A program made the position numbers and the translations under genes. 64,000 bases of DNA, taken from Bin127 sp965203505 (GTDB lineage Bacteria > Chloroflexota > Dehalococcoidia > Lucifugimonadales > Lucifugimonadaceae). Below are positions 33,657 to 41,752 of this stretch, one piece after another (position 1 is the stretch's first letter; each line of letters begins with the position of its first letter). The stretch is taken from the NCBI GenBank assembly GCA_965203505.1, contig OZ241880.1, forward strand, positions 1,550,001 through 1,614,000, read 5' to 3'. Under the pieces are notes generated by a model. That model was not told the DNA's origin and searched no databases. It saw only the letters and a program-made list of their open reading frames with translations.

Positions 33657-35159
33657 TCAGGGTCTGGATATTTCGGTTTTGCTCGGTTTGGTCAGGAATG
33701 ATGTGACAAGTGCTAAGGCTACAATCCCTGTGGCGAAGAGATATGCGTATTTCCATCCGTCGAGGAAAGCCTGACCGGCTTGTGGTGTTTCCTCGAGTTC
33801 TCCGAGCGGTACGTTGTAACCGCGGGCGATCATGATTCCGGCGATGATTGCGGTGACGACGGCTTGGCCGGTGACGTTTCCGAGGTTGCGGGTGAGGTTG
33901 ATTATGGCGCTGACGAGTCCGTATGAGGATCGGGGGACGGAACCCATGGTTGCGCTGGCGTTAGGCGCTGACCATGCACCTTGTGCGAGGCCGTTGATGA
34001 GGGTTACGACGGCGATGTAGTAGAGCGGTGTCGTTGTGCTGAAGGTGGCTAGGGCGATGCCGGTGAAGATGAGGACGACGAAACCTCCGACCATGAATGG
34101 TCGGACGCCGAAGCGGTCGGAGAGTCTGCCGAAGACTTGGGCTCCTATGCCCATGCCGATTGCCAGCAGCAACATGACGCCAGCTGCGTAGATTTCGGGC
34201 CAACCTCTGAAAGCGACGAGAAAGATGGGCATGAGGAACATGGTTGCGGATGAGCGCATGAAGGCGAGGTAGCGCGTGAGGATGGAAAATTTGAAGACGC
34301 TGATTTTGAAGAGTCGAAGATCGACCATCGGATGTGGAGTCTTGAGTTGCCACCAGATGAAGACGACGACGGTTGCGATGCCGGTGAATGCTCCGGCGAT
34401 GATGATGGGAGACCCCCATGCGAGGGCGAACGGGTTGGTGATGGTGAGGATGATGATGGCGGTTGCGACTGCTGAGAGGATCGCGCCGAGCCAGTCGTAC
34501 GGAGGTCGCTCTTCGCCGGAGAATGAGCCGATGCGTTCGTCTTTGAGGATGTAGAGACCCCATAGGAAGGCGATGGCGGTGGGGATGGCCATGAAGATGA
34601 AGAGGGCTTGCCACGGGAGGAATTGGAGTGTGACGCCGGAGACTATGGTGCCGGATGCGCCACCGATTGCGACGGCGGTGGTCTGACTGCCGAGGGCTTT
34701 TCCGCGTTCGTTGGCGGGGAAAACGGATGTGGTGATGGCGGTCGAGACGGCTTGTCCCATGGAGCTGCCGAGTGACATGATGACGCGGGTTACGATAAGG
34801 AACGGCAGGTTGGTTGCGAATGCGCAGGCGATGGCTCCGCCGCCGAATAGGACCATGCCGATAAGGTGGAACTTTTTGCGTCCGATCATGTCGGCGACTT
34901 TGCCGAGAGGAACCATGAAGGCGCTGACGGTGAGGGATTGGGCAATGACGAGCAGGGATGCTTCTTTGAACGTGATGCCGAAGTCTTCGGCGATGGCGGG
35001 CAAGGCGAGGAATACGATGCTGAAGCTCATCACCATTGTGACGAGGGAGAGTCCGACGGCCCAGAACGCGCGCCACTTGTACCAGGCGTTTTCGGGTGCG
35101 CCGGGGTCCCACGCAGGCGTCTGAGGCGCGGGTTGCGAGATGGTCTGGGTGTCTGCCAT
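33657..35159 (-). CDS. Major facilitator superfamily exporter, 14-TM (DHA2/EmrB-QacA-like)
   Basis: A 500-residue integral membrane protein with about 14 hydrophobic helices. The block GKVADMIGRKKFHLIGMVLF is the loop 2-3 motif of MFS proteins, and GSSMGQAVSTAITTSVFP with RGKALGSQTTAVAIGGASGT is the motif-C region of drug:H+ antiporters. Proteins of this group export drugs, dyes or metabolites by proton exchange. It shares a transcript direction with the SDR gene 20 bases downstream. The substrate is unknown. Confidence 0.9.
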   Translation of the reverse strand: MADTQTISQPAPQTPAWDPGAPENAWYKWRAFWAVGLSLVTMVMSFSIVFLALPAIAEDFGITFKEASLLVIAQSLTVSAFMVPLGKVADMIGRKKFHLIGMVLFGGGAIACAFATNLPFLIVTRVIMSLGSSMGQAVSTAITTSVFPANERGKALGSQTTAVAIGGASGTIVSGVTLQFLPWQALFIFMAIPTAIAFLWGLYILKDERIGSFSGEERPPYDWLGAILSAVATAIIILTITNPFALAWGSPIIIAGAFTGIATVVVFIWWQLKTPHPMVDLRLFKISVFKFSILTRYLAFMRSSATMFLMPIFLVAFRGWPEIYAAGVMLLLAIGMGIGAQVFGRLSDRFGVRPFMVGGFVVLIFTGIALATFSTTTPLYYIAVVTLINGLAQGAWSAPNASATMGSVPRSSYGLVSAIINLTRNLGNVTGQAVVTAIIAGIMIARGYNVPLGELEETPQAGQAFLDGWKYAYLFATGIVALALVTSFLTKPSKTEISRP

Positions 35160-35268
35160 TAGGGAGTGCGACGCGAGGGCGTCGGCGAGTCGAATGCCAC
35201 TAGAGTATCGCGCAATGGGGTATCGGCGATGTTGCTTTTGATTTGAGGAGTGCCGTTAGAATGGGGTC

Positions 35269-35643
35269 ATGGCGAAGTATGAATACATAGAGACTCCGAT
35301 AATGAAGCGGGCGAAACGCTTGTTTCGCGAGCGGATCGAACATGAGGTCGTCGACGAGCTCAACGGTCAGTGGGTGGTGATAGACGCGAACTCGGGCGAG
35401 TATGAAGTGAACGAGGATCCTGTAGTTGCGATGGATGCGATGCGGGAACGCATCCCGGACTACGAGCGCGTTTTTTACCGCGACGGCGAGTTTATTCCTG
35501 GTCACCTTGGCGGATTGGGCCGGGTGTTGTGGTCAACTCTGACTCAGGAAGAGCGCGATTCGGTTCCTCATGATGGATCGCTGAACCTTGATCACTACCT
35601 CTACGGGTATCCGAAGCGCGACAAATATCCGTGGCAAGAGTGA
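35269..35643 (+). CDS. Small unknown protein preceding a PIN toxin gene (possible antitoxin)
   Basis: A 124-residue protein I do not recognise as a named family. It has an N-terminal helical part (IETPIMKRAKRLFRERIEHE) and a beta-rich ELNGQWVVIDANSGEYEV block. Its last 13 bases overlap the GTG start of the PIN-domain gene, the usual layout of a VapBC-like pair, in which the first gene is the antitoxin. It is longer than normal antitoxins and has no clear DNA-binding motif, so the role is an inference. Confidence 0.55.
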   Translation: MAKYEYIETPIMKRAKRLFRERIEHEVVDELNGQWVVIDANSGEYEVNEDPVVAMDAMRERIPDYERVFYRDGEFIPGHLGGLGRVLWSTLTQEERDSVPHDGSLNLDHYLYGYPKRDKYPWQE

Positions 35644-36077
35644 TTTATGCCGACTCCGGATTCTACATCGCTCTTCTGGACGATACGGATGATGCGAGCG
35701 AATACGCATTGCAACTGTTCGACGCGTTCTTGAGTGACCACCACCTGCGCCTGATCACTACTCGTGCGGTGTTGAACGAGTTCCTCGCCCATTTCAGCCG
35801 CGGTGTCGCTGCAACGAGACTGCGTGCCGTTGATTTCGCTAAGGATGTTCTCCGAAATCCAAAATACTCTGTCGTCCCAATCGACGACACTGAGTATTGG
35901 GAGGCGATCCTGCTCTACGAAGCGCGCCCGGACAAGCGCTACAGCATGGTTGACTGCATCGGGATGACCGTGATGCGTCGGCAAGGCATCCAAGATGTCG
36001 TGGCGACGGATCGCGACTTCGAGCAGGAAGGGTTCACCAATCTGATGATCCCGGATCGCCGACGCGGTGTCAGTTAA
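35631..36077 (+). CDS. PIN-domain ribonuclease (VapC-like toxin)
   Basis: A 148-residue PIN domain. Acidic metal ligands are visible in VIYADSGFYIALLDDTD (about residue 8), RAVLNEFLAHF (Glu about 48), MVDCIGMTV and VVATDRDFEQEGF. VapC toxins cleave tRNA or rRNA. The start is a GTG at 35631 inside the end of the preceding small gene. It converges on the ABC permease gene, with the stop codons overlapping by a few bases. Confidence 0.85.
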   Translation: MARVIYADSGFYIALLDDTDDASEYALQLFDAFLSDHHLRLITTRAVLNEFLAHFSRGVAATRLRAVDFAKDVLRNPKYSVVPIDDTEYWEAILLYEARPDKRYSMVDCIGMTVMRRQGIQDVVATDRDFEQEGFTNLMIPDRRRGVS

Positions 36078-36810
36078 CATCCATGCGTTTCAGTCGCCAG
36101 ACGGTGGCGATGTTGCTGACGATGATGACGGCTACGAGGGCGATGATGGCGAATTCGATTGGTGGAAGCTGGTTTGATCCGGATGCGGGCGCATCGATTA
36201 GGTTTGAATTGAGCTCTTGCAGTATGGACAGGGTGTTGCCGCTGATGCTGACGTATTTCAGGCCGGGAATCGCCGTCGAGATCAGGGCTTCGAAGCCGAA
36301 GACGTAGACGATGCCGAAGACGACGGCGCGGGTTGTGAGGGTGCCGACGAATGCGAAGAGTGAGGTGAAGGCAAGTGCACCGATGACGATGCCAAAGGCT
36401 CCGATGATGGCTGCGGAGTAGGTATCTTCGTCAAAGACTAGGAGTATGGATGCGAAGGTGCTGACGGCCAATGGGACGGCTACGATGGCGGCGGCGGCGA
36501 GCATTTTGGGAATGGAGATTTGCCATCGTGAGATGGGAGAGAGCATGAGGTTGGTGAGGGTGCGGTCTTCGATTTCGTCGGCGAAGACGGGGGCGGCGAC
36601 GATGAGAGCGATCAACGGTAAACCGGTGTTGAAGATCAGGCCTTGGATGAAGCCTTGAGTCACTTCGCCGTCCCAATCGGTGCCCAGTATTTCGCTGATG
36701 ATGGCGATGGCGAGTGGGATCGCGGCGAGTATTAACAAGACCGCGACACGGCGAATCGACATCGACTGTCGGATCGCGAGCATGAAGATTGTTTCTGCGA
36801 TTGTGCCCAT
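36070..36810 (-). CDS. ABC-2 type transporter permease
   Basis: A 246-residue membrane protein with about six hydrophobic helices (for example AVLLILAAIPLAIAIISEI and IVAVPLAVSTFASILLVFD). The early ADEIEDRTLTNLMLSPISRW is the typical ABC-2 export block that contacts the ATPase. The gene starts at the base where the ATPase gene ends (36810), so the two are tightly coupled. The export substrate is unknown. Confidence 0.85.
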   Translation of the reverse strand: MGTIAETIFMLAIRQSMSIRRVAVLLILAAIPLAIAIISEILGTDWDGEVTQGFIQGLIFNTGLPLIALIVAAPVFADEIEDRTLTNLMLSPISRWQISIPKMLAAAAIVAVPLAVSTFASILLVFDEDTYSAAIIGAFGIVIGALAFTSLFAFVGTLTTRAVVFGIVYVFGFEALISTAIPGLKYVSISGNTLSILQELNSNLIDAPASGSNQLPPIEFAIIALVAVIIVSNIATVWRLKRMDVN

Positions 36811-37763
36811 CAGCCTTCGACCAGATATGAGAAGACGCTCTCCAGCGAGTCGTCTATTGGTTGGAGTCTTGTTAGTCGGATGTTCAGTCGTTGAGCGAGG
36901 GCGGGTAGGTCAAGTTGCAGGACGGCGACGTTTGTTGTGAGAACTACGATTGAGCCGTCGGGATCGAACTGTACCGAATGCACTGCTGGCAGTTTGGCGA
37001 GTTCGCCGCCGAGTTGTTTGGGATCGGAGCACTCGATTTTGACGTGGTAGGGTCGGTCGTCGAGAGCGGCGCGGATGGCGTGGAAATCGCCTTGTGCGGC
37101 GAGTTTGCCGTTGACGACGAGGACGACGCTTTCGCTGACTTCTTCAACCTCTTCGAGGATGTGGGACGAGATGATGACGGAGCGTCCTTCATCGGCGGTT
37201 TTGTGAAGGATCTCTTGGAATCGGAGGCGTTGGGTAGGGTCGGCGCCGTTGAGGGGTTCATCGAGAATGAGGAGCTCGGGGTCGCCGACGAGGGCGGCGG
37301 CTAAACGGATTCGTTGGCGCATGCCGCGGGAGTAGGTGGAGATTTTGCGGTCGAGAGCGAACGACATGTCGACGCGTTCGATTGCCTGGTGTAGGTGGCT
37401 CTCTTCGCGTCGGAGGTCTTTGAGGCGGGCGGAGAGACGGACGAATTCGAGGCCGGTCATGAACTCGTATGCAGACTCGTTCTCGGTCATGATGCCGATG
37501 CGTCTGTAGACGTTGTGATCGGTGCGCGGATCGGTGCCGAGTAGTCGGACTTCGCCTTCGGAAGCGGAGTATAGGCCGCACATCATGCGGAGCAAGGTTG
37601 TTTTGCCGGCGCCGTTGGGACCGAGGAGGCCGGTGATGCCGGATCCGATCTCAAGGGTGATGTCGCTGACGGCGACGACGTTTCCGAACCATTTGGAGAC
37701 GGAGTCCAACGACACGATGGCGTCGTTGCGGTTGCGGGTGTCTATTTCGGTCATGGATTGCAC
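36810..37763 (-). CDS. ABC transporter ATPase
   Basis: A 317-residue ABC ATPase. Walker A GLLGPNGAGKTTLLRMM, signature YSRGMRQRIRLAAAL, Walker B LLILDEPLNGADP and switch histidine in IISSHILEEVEE are all intact. The C-terminal 90 residues form an extra domain of the type seen in ABC-2 exporters. It pairs with the permease starting at 36810 and lies 4 bases after a second permease. Confidence 0.92.
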   Translation of the reverse strand: MQSMTEIDTRNRNDAIVSLDSVSKWFGNVVAVSDITLEIGSGITGLLGPNGAGKTTLLRMMCGLYSASEGEVRLLGTDPRTDHNVYRRIGIMTENESAYEFMTGLEFVRLSARLKDLRREESHLHQAIERVDMSFALDRKISTYSRGMRQRIRLAAALVGDPELLILDEPLNGADPTQRLRFQEILHKTADEGRSVIISSHILEEVEEVSESVVLVVNGKLAAQGDFHAIRAALDDRPYHVKIECSDPKQLGGELAKLPAVHSVQFDPDGSIVVLTTNVAVLQLDLPALAQRLNIRLTRLQPIDDSLESVFSYLVEG

Positions 37764-37767
37764 GGAA

Positions 37768-38685
37768 CTATCTCTGTCTGGAATAGAAGCGCCATGTTGC
37801 GAAGATGGAGACCGCGGTTAGCAGGACGATCCAAGCGATTGGAAAGACTATGTTGAGTTCGTAGGCTTCTCTGTAGTTGCCGAAGAATATGGATGGGATG
37901 ATGTTTGTGTTGATGTCGATCAAGTTGACAAGGGCGATGGGATCGCTGATGGAATCCGGGGGATTAAACAGTTCGACGATTAACCCGGCGAATGATGAAA
38001 TCATGATGACGCTGATGACGATGAGGGTAGCGATCATCCGACGGTCGGTCAATGAGCTTACGGCGAATGTGAACGATGCTGCGAAAACGGCGAATACTGC
38101 GCTGTTGCCTAGGAACTGAGGGATGTCGGTCCAGTTGTCTTGGATGTGTCCGAGGGAGTCGGAGACGCCGATGAGTAGCCCGACCCACAAAGTGATGTGA
38201 GGTAGCAAGCTGGCGGCGAGGAGAAGCGCGACGAGTGCGATCCATCTGGCGCCGAGGTAGTCGATGAGTGTTATCGGTCGGACAAAGTAGAGATGTATGA
38301 CGCGGTTGCGACGGTCGGGGCATATCAGTTCCGGTCCGACGAATGCGGCGAATATGAGGAGGAGGAAGCCGATAACACCGATCAAGTCATCGTGGCTGGG
38401 GAGGTCCACAACTTCTGCGCCTTCGCCGGTATCGACTTCGAGTCCTAGTTGTTCGAAAAAGGCGGCGATGGCGGCGAATACGAGGCCAGTCAATATGGCG
38501 GGTGATACGACTAGCCACGGCAGGAATTTAGCCCATCCGCCTCGTCCGATGCCCATGCCGTTCTTGACGCCATCCCAGAAAATCGTCTGCCAAGCGCGAC
38601 TGCGTCCTTCGCGTTCACCTTCGTAGGTCTGGTAACCGATGTCGAAGACGGTGCCGGTGCGTTCGGTCTGTTGGTCGGAGGTCAC
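37768..38685 (-). CDS. ABC-2 type transporter permease
   Basis: A 305-residue membrane protein with about six hydrophobic helices. GYQTYEGEREGRSRAWQTIF at the N-terminus is typical of ABC-2 permeases of this kind (membrane proteins beside NosF-like ATPases), and GPELICPDRRNRVIHLYFVR is the cytoplasmic coupling block. It lies between the two ATPase genes with 3-4 base gaps on both sides, so the four genes are one operon. Confidence 0.85.
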   Translation of the reverse strand: MTSDQQTERTGTVFDIGYQTYEGEREGRSRAWQTIFWDGVKNGMGIGRGGWAKFLPWLVVSPAILTGLVFAAIAAFFEQLGLEVDTGEGAEVVDLPSHDDLIGVIGFLLLIFAAFVGPELICPDRRNRVIHLYFVRPITLIDYLGARWIALVALLLAASLLPHITLWVGLLIGVSDSLGHIQDNWTDIPQFLGNSAVFAVFAASFTFAVSSLTDRRMIATLIVISVIMISSFAGLIVELFNPPDSISDPIALVNLIDINTNIIPSIFFGNYREAYELNIVFPIAWIVLLTAVSIFATWRFYSRQR

Positions 38686-38688
38686 GGG

Positions 38689-39597
38689 TTATGAGCGAAA
38701 GAGGTCGATAAGGGCGCGCTGGCGCGGGCCCATGCGTACAAGCCGCGCTTCGGATGCAACTAGCGCATCGCGGATAGCGTCGAATTTTTCTCCATCGACA
38801 TCGGGGATCGATAGCGCGACGCCTTCGGAGGTGTGTTCAATGTTGCGGTCTGACAGTTCAGCGGTGAAGAGGTCGCGGTTGTTGGCGACCTCGACATATA
38901 TGAGTTCGGTTTCCTCGGTAAGGGACTTGACGTCGGCGGATTCCTTGACTTGGCCAGCATCCAATAGGACGATGTTGTCGCAGGTTCGTTCGACGTCTTG
39001 CATGAGGTGCGTCGAGAGGACTACGCTGATGCCGAATTCGCGTGCGATGCGGCGGATGAGGTTCAGCATCTCGGTTCTGCCGGTAGGGTCGAGGCCTGCT
39101 GTGGGTTCGTCGAGGAGGATCAGGATTGGATCGTGGACGAGTGCTTGGGCGAGTTTGACTCTTTGCTTCATGCCGGTGGAGTACCCGCCGATTGGGCGGT
39201 AACGTTCCTCAAACAGCCCAACGTGGCGTAGGGTGTCGGCTGCCAGGGCACGCGAGCGCGACGGCGGGATGCCGCTGACTTCCGCCATGTGTGTGAGGAA
39301 GTTTGCGGCGGACTGGTTGGGGGGCAGGCAATCGTGTTCAGGCATATATCCCAGTCGCGTGCGTGCGTCGGGATGGCGGGCGTCGGCGCCCATAACCAGA
39401 GCGGTGCCAGACGTCGCGTCCGTAAGGCCTAGGAAGATGCGTATCGCCGTGCTTTTCCCGGCTCCATTGGGGCCGAGGAGACCGGTGATGCCGGAGCCGA
39501 TTGAGAACGAAGCGGAATCGAGGGCTTGGACAGAGCCGTAAAGTTTGGTTAAATCTCGCGCCTCAAGGAGAGGTGGACGCGCATTAATCTGGGTCAT
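38689..39597 (-). CDS. ABC transporter ATPase
   Basis: A 302-residue ABC ATPase with Walker A GLLGPNGAGKSTAIRIF, signature YSTGMKQRVKLAQAL, Walker B LILLDEPTAGLDPTG and switch histidine in VVLSTHLMQDVE. First gene of the four-gene operon ATPase-permease-ATPase-permease. Both ATPases are complete, so either two separate exporters or one heteromeric exporter is made. Confidence 0.92.
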   Translation of the reverse strand: MTQINARPPLLEARDLTKLYGSVQALDSASFSIGSGITGLLGPNGAGKSTAIRIFLGLTDATSGTALVMGADARHPDARTRLGYMPEHDCLPPNQSAANFLTHMAEVSGIPPSRSRALAADTLRHVGLFEERYRPIGGYSTGMKQRVKLAQALVHDPILILLDEPTAGLDPTGRTEMLNLIRRIAREFGISVVLSTHLMQDVERTCDNIVLLDAGQVKESADVKSLTEETELIYVEVANNRDLFTAELSDRNIEHTSEGVALSIPDVDGEKFDAIRDALVASEARLVRMGPRQRALIDLFRS

Positions 39598-39631
39598 GTG
39601 CAGATAGTACTCGGATGAGAAAAACGAATCA

Positions 39632-40465
39632 TCATACTTTCAGACGATAGAAATCGATCGCGGTGTTGCCGAAAACGTAGTCGGATTGCTCTTCGGGGAG
39701 GTTCTTGAGAATGTCGCGAGCGGTCGCGGCCCAGTTAGGATAGGTGGTTCCTTGGGTGGATACGGGCCAGTCCGATCCAAACATCAGACGGTCGACGCCG
39801 AACATTCCTAAGACGTGGTGGACATAGGGTGCGAGGTCCGCGGTTGTCCAGTTATCCATGTCGGCTTCGGTGGTCATTCCCGATACTTTGCAACGCATTC
39901 CGTCGATGGATGCGACTTCGCGGAGGCGAGTGAGCCAGGGTTCGATTTCGCGTTCTTTGATATTCGGTTTTGCGATGTGATCGATGACGGCGCGGAGGTC
40001 TGGGACGTGTTCCATGATGCGCGGGACGAACGGGAGGTTCCAGGGTCGTACTAGGAAGTCGTAGCATAGCCCGCGTCTCTCGACCTCTTTTAAACCTTGG
40101 ATCGGTGCGTCGCCAGCGAGCCAACCGTGGTCTTCATCCATCTCCCAGAGGTGGCGTACGCCTTTGAAATACGGGTTTTGCTGCAGTTCGTCCAGCGTTT
40201 CGCCGACGTCAGGGGCGCTCAGATCTACCCATCCAACGACTCCTGCGACGAAATCGGTGTTCTCTGCGATGTCGAGGCACCATTTCGTCTCTTCAACAGA
40301 GGCGTGAGCTTGGACGATGACCGTTTTGTCGACTCCCGCTTCAGCAAGCAAGGGACGTAAATCATCAGCGACGTAGTTGACCCGTAACGGGCTACCTTCC
40401 GGCATCCAATCGTAGGGTCGCAGGCTAAGGTCCCAGAAATGGTGGTGGCTATCGACGACGGTCAT
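39632..40465 (-). CDS. Amidohydrolase family 2 (COG3618-like lactonase)
   Basis: A 277-residue TIM-barrel hydrolase. The metal motif is VDSHHHFWD, followed by TVIVQAHASVEETKW, the GVRHLWEM block, VIDHIAKPNIKE and MFGSDWPVS with the late aspartate. This is the group with L-fuconolactonase and 4-sulfomuconolactonase, which open lactone rings of sugar or aromatic acids. The exact substrate is unknown. It precedes the beta-propeller gene's repeat gap and is on the minus strand after the ABC operon. Confidence 0.88.
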   Translation of the reverse strand: MTVVDSHHHFWDLSLRPYDWMPEGSPLRVNYVADDLRPLLAEAGVDKTVIVQAHASVEETKWCLDIAENTDFVAGVVGWVDLSAPDVGETLDELQQNPYFKGVRHLWEMDEDHGWLAGDAPIQGLKEVERRGLCYDFLVRPWNLPFVPRIMEHVPDLRAVIDHIAKPNIKEREIEPWLTRLREVASIDGMRCKVSGMTTEADMDNWTTADLAPYVHHVLGMFGVDRLMFGSDWPVSTQGTTYPNWAATARDILKNLPEEQSDYVFGNTAIDFYRLKV

Positions 40466-40607
40466 AACAAGTTTTCGGCCTCAAGAGCGATCAAGCAGGG
40501 GCAGGTTTGGAACCTGCCCCTACGGATAACGGGCAGAAGCGTTAAGTGGAGCGTGCGCCCCCTTTGTCCTACGGACATTTCCCCCCGCGAGCGGAGGAAA
40601 CCGATTA
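40466..40607. repeat. Non-coding gap with hairpin and palindromic repeat copy C
   Basis: GGGGCAGGTT (40498-40507) and AACCTGCCCC (40511-40520) form a perfect 10-bp hairpin with a 3-base loop. Copy C of the dispersed palindrome lies at 40555-40602 and is degenerate: GTCCTACGGAC for GTCCTTCGGAC, and a mismatched inner stem. No gene is seen. Confidence 0.75.
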
Positions 40608-41330
40608 CTAACGGGCGATGGTGCCGATGGCGGGTTCGCCTCTGATGGCTGTACCGTGGCTACCGGCAAAGTTAGCGTCGCCGAACCAGAGCACGCCGTC
40701 TTTCTTGGAGAGACCGTGGATGAAGGGGTCTTCGGGTCCCATCGTGACTCGGTCCATCTCGGCGCCGGTTTCTTTGTTGTAAAGGACGACTACGTTGTCG
40801 GAGGTGTGTGCGCACCATATTCCGCCGTCGTCTTCTAGCGCCAGACCATGCAATCGCTCAAGTTCGACCTCGAATTTGTGGACAACCTTGAAGTCGTCAG
40901 ATGGATCGACGAGGATGATGGCCTTTGGGCTGAACGCGGTGATCCATAAGAGATTCGAGTCGTGGTCCCACTCGATGCCGTGGATTCCGCCGCCGTCTGG
41001 AGTCCGCCATCGATCGACGGTCTCGCCAGTATCGGGGTCGATTTTGATCACGTATCCGAGATGCGTGTCGGTGCTGCGATATGGTCGGGATACCGTGGTG
41101 CCGTTGGAACCAGTCCAGATGTGACCGTCGCCGACGGTGATGCCGGATCCGTTTTCAGTGGCCGTGTAGATAGTCTGGAGAACTGCTCCGTTCTCATCGA
41201 CGACGTAGACGTTGTCGGTGAGTTGGTCCATCACGTAGAGCTTGTCATCGTGCCACTGCAAGCCGTTCGGCATTTCGCAAGGCGATGGAATAGTAGTCCC
41301 CACCATCGACTGCGTTGCTGTCATTGTCAT
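40608..41330 (-). CDS. Beta-propeller protein (SMP-30/YncE-like)
   Basis: A 240-residue protein with four to five blades, each like LQWHDDKLYVMDQLTDNVYV, GITVGDGHIWTGSNG, GIEWDHDSNLLWITAF and LALEDDGGIWCAHTSDN. The early SPCEMPNGLQW and the mid IDPDTGETVDRW suggest an SMP-30/gluconolactonase or glutamine-cyclotransferase-like propeller. No signal peptide is seen. Next to an amidohydrolase of the lactonase group, a role in lactone or sugar-acid catabolism is possible but not shown. Confidence 0.7.
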   Translation of the reverse strand: MTMTATQSMVGTTIPSPCEMPNGLQWHDDKLYVMDQLTDNVYVVDENGAVLQTIYTATENGSGITVGDGHIWTGSNGTTVSRPYRSTDTHLGYVIKIDPDTGETVDRWRTPDGGGIHGIEWDHDSNLLWITAFSPKAIILVDPSDDFKVVHKFEVELERLHGLALEDDGGIWCAHTSDNVVVLYNKETGAEMDRVTMGPEDPFIHGLSKKDGVLWFGDANFAGSHGTAIRGEPAIGTIAR

Positions 41331-41687
41331 ATTTGGCTCTCTCCGATCGGAATTTTCCTCGGGTCGTTAGTGGATGTAGTTTAACCGTAAGAAGTTTCGA
41401 TTGCGAATAGCGGGGAAGAACATAACGATTAAACGATGTTGCCAAAGGTCAAGACTGTTCAAAAACGGTTGTGTTAGACTTTGAGGCGTGAAGGTAGGCG
41501 GGTTTGAAGCTCCCGATCCAGCGGGGCAATCGCGTAAAACACCGAAAATCAATCGCACCCGTGCCTCCTGTCGCCTACGGAGAAGATGCTTGGACGCTTT
41601 GCTGCAAGACTGTATCGCAGCTGTGAAACTTCATCAAGACAGAAATTAATCAGGAGGATGCGGTTGACATGAGAAGGACAACAACTG
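41331..41687 (+). other. Non-coding gap and long leader of the NYN gene
   Basis: No gene of ordinary size is seen over 357 bases. From about 41480 the plus strand shows a long-range stem GTAGGCG (41494-41500) with CGCCTAC (41572-41578) enclosing small hairpins (CGGG...CCCG, CCG...CGG), then an A-rich stretch and, at the end, AGGAGG at 41652 before a short leader frame and the NYN gene. It may be a structured leader or small RNA; I could not match it to a known class. Confidence 0.35.
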
Positions 41688-41752
41688 ATGCAAAACCAAT
41701 CGACAGGAAGCACCGCGCCGCGGCGCGTGATGATATTCATCGACGGAAGTAA
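41669..41752 (+). CDS. Possible 27-residue leader ORF overlapping the NYN gene start
   Basis: ATG at 41669, 11 bases after an AGGAGG, opens a frame MRRTTTDAKPIDRKHRAAAR and ends in TAA at 41752, so it covers the NYN start codon in another frame. It is strongly basic. It could be a regulatory leader or chance; nothing else supports it. Confidence 0.25.
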   Translation: MRRTTTDAKPIDRKHRAAARDDIHRRK

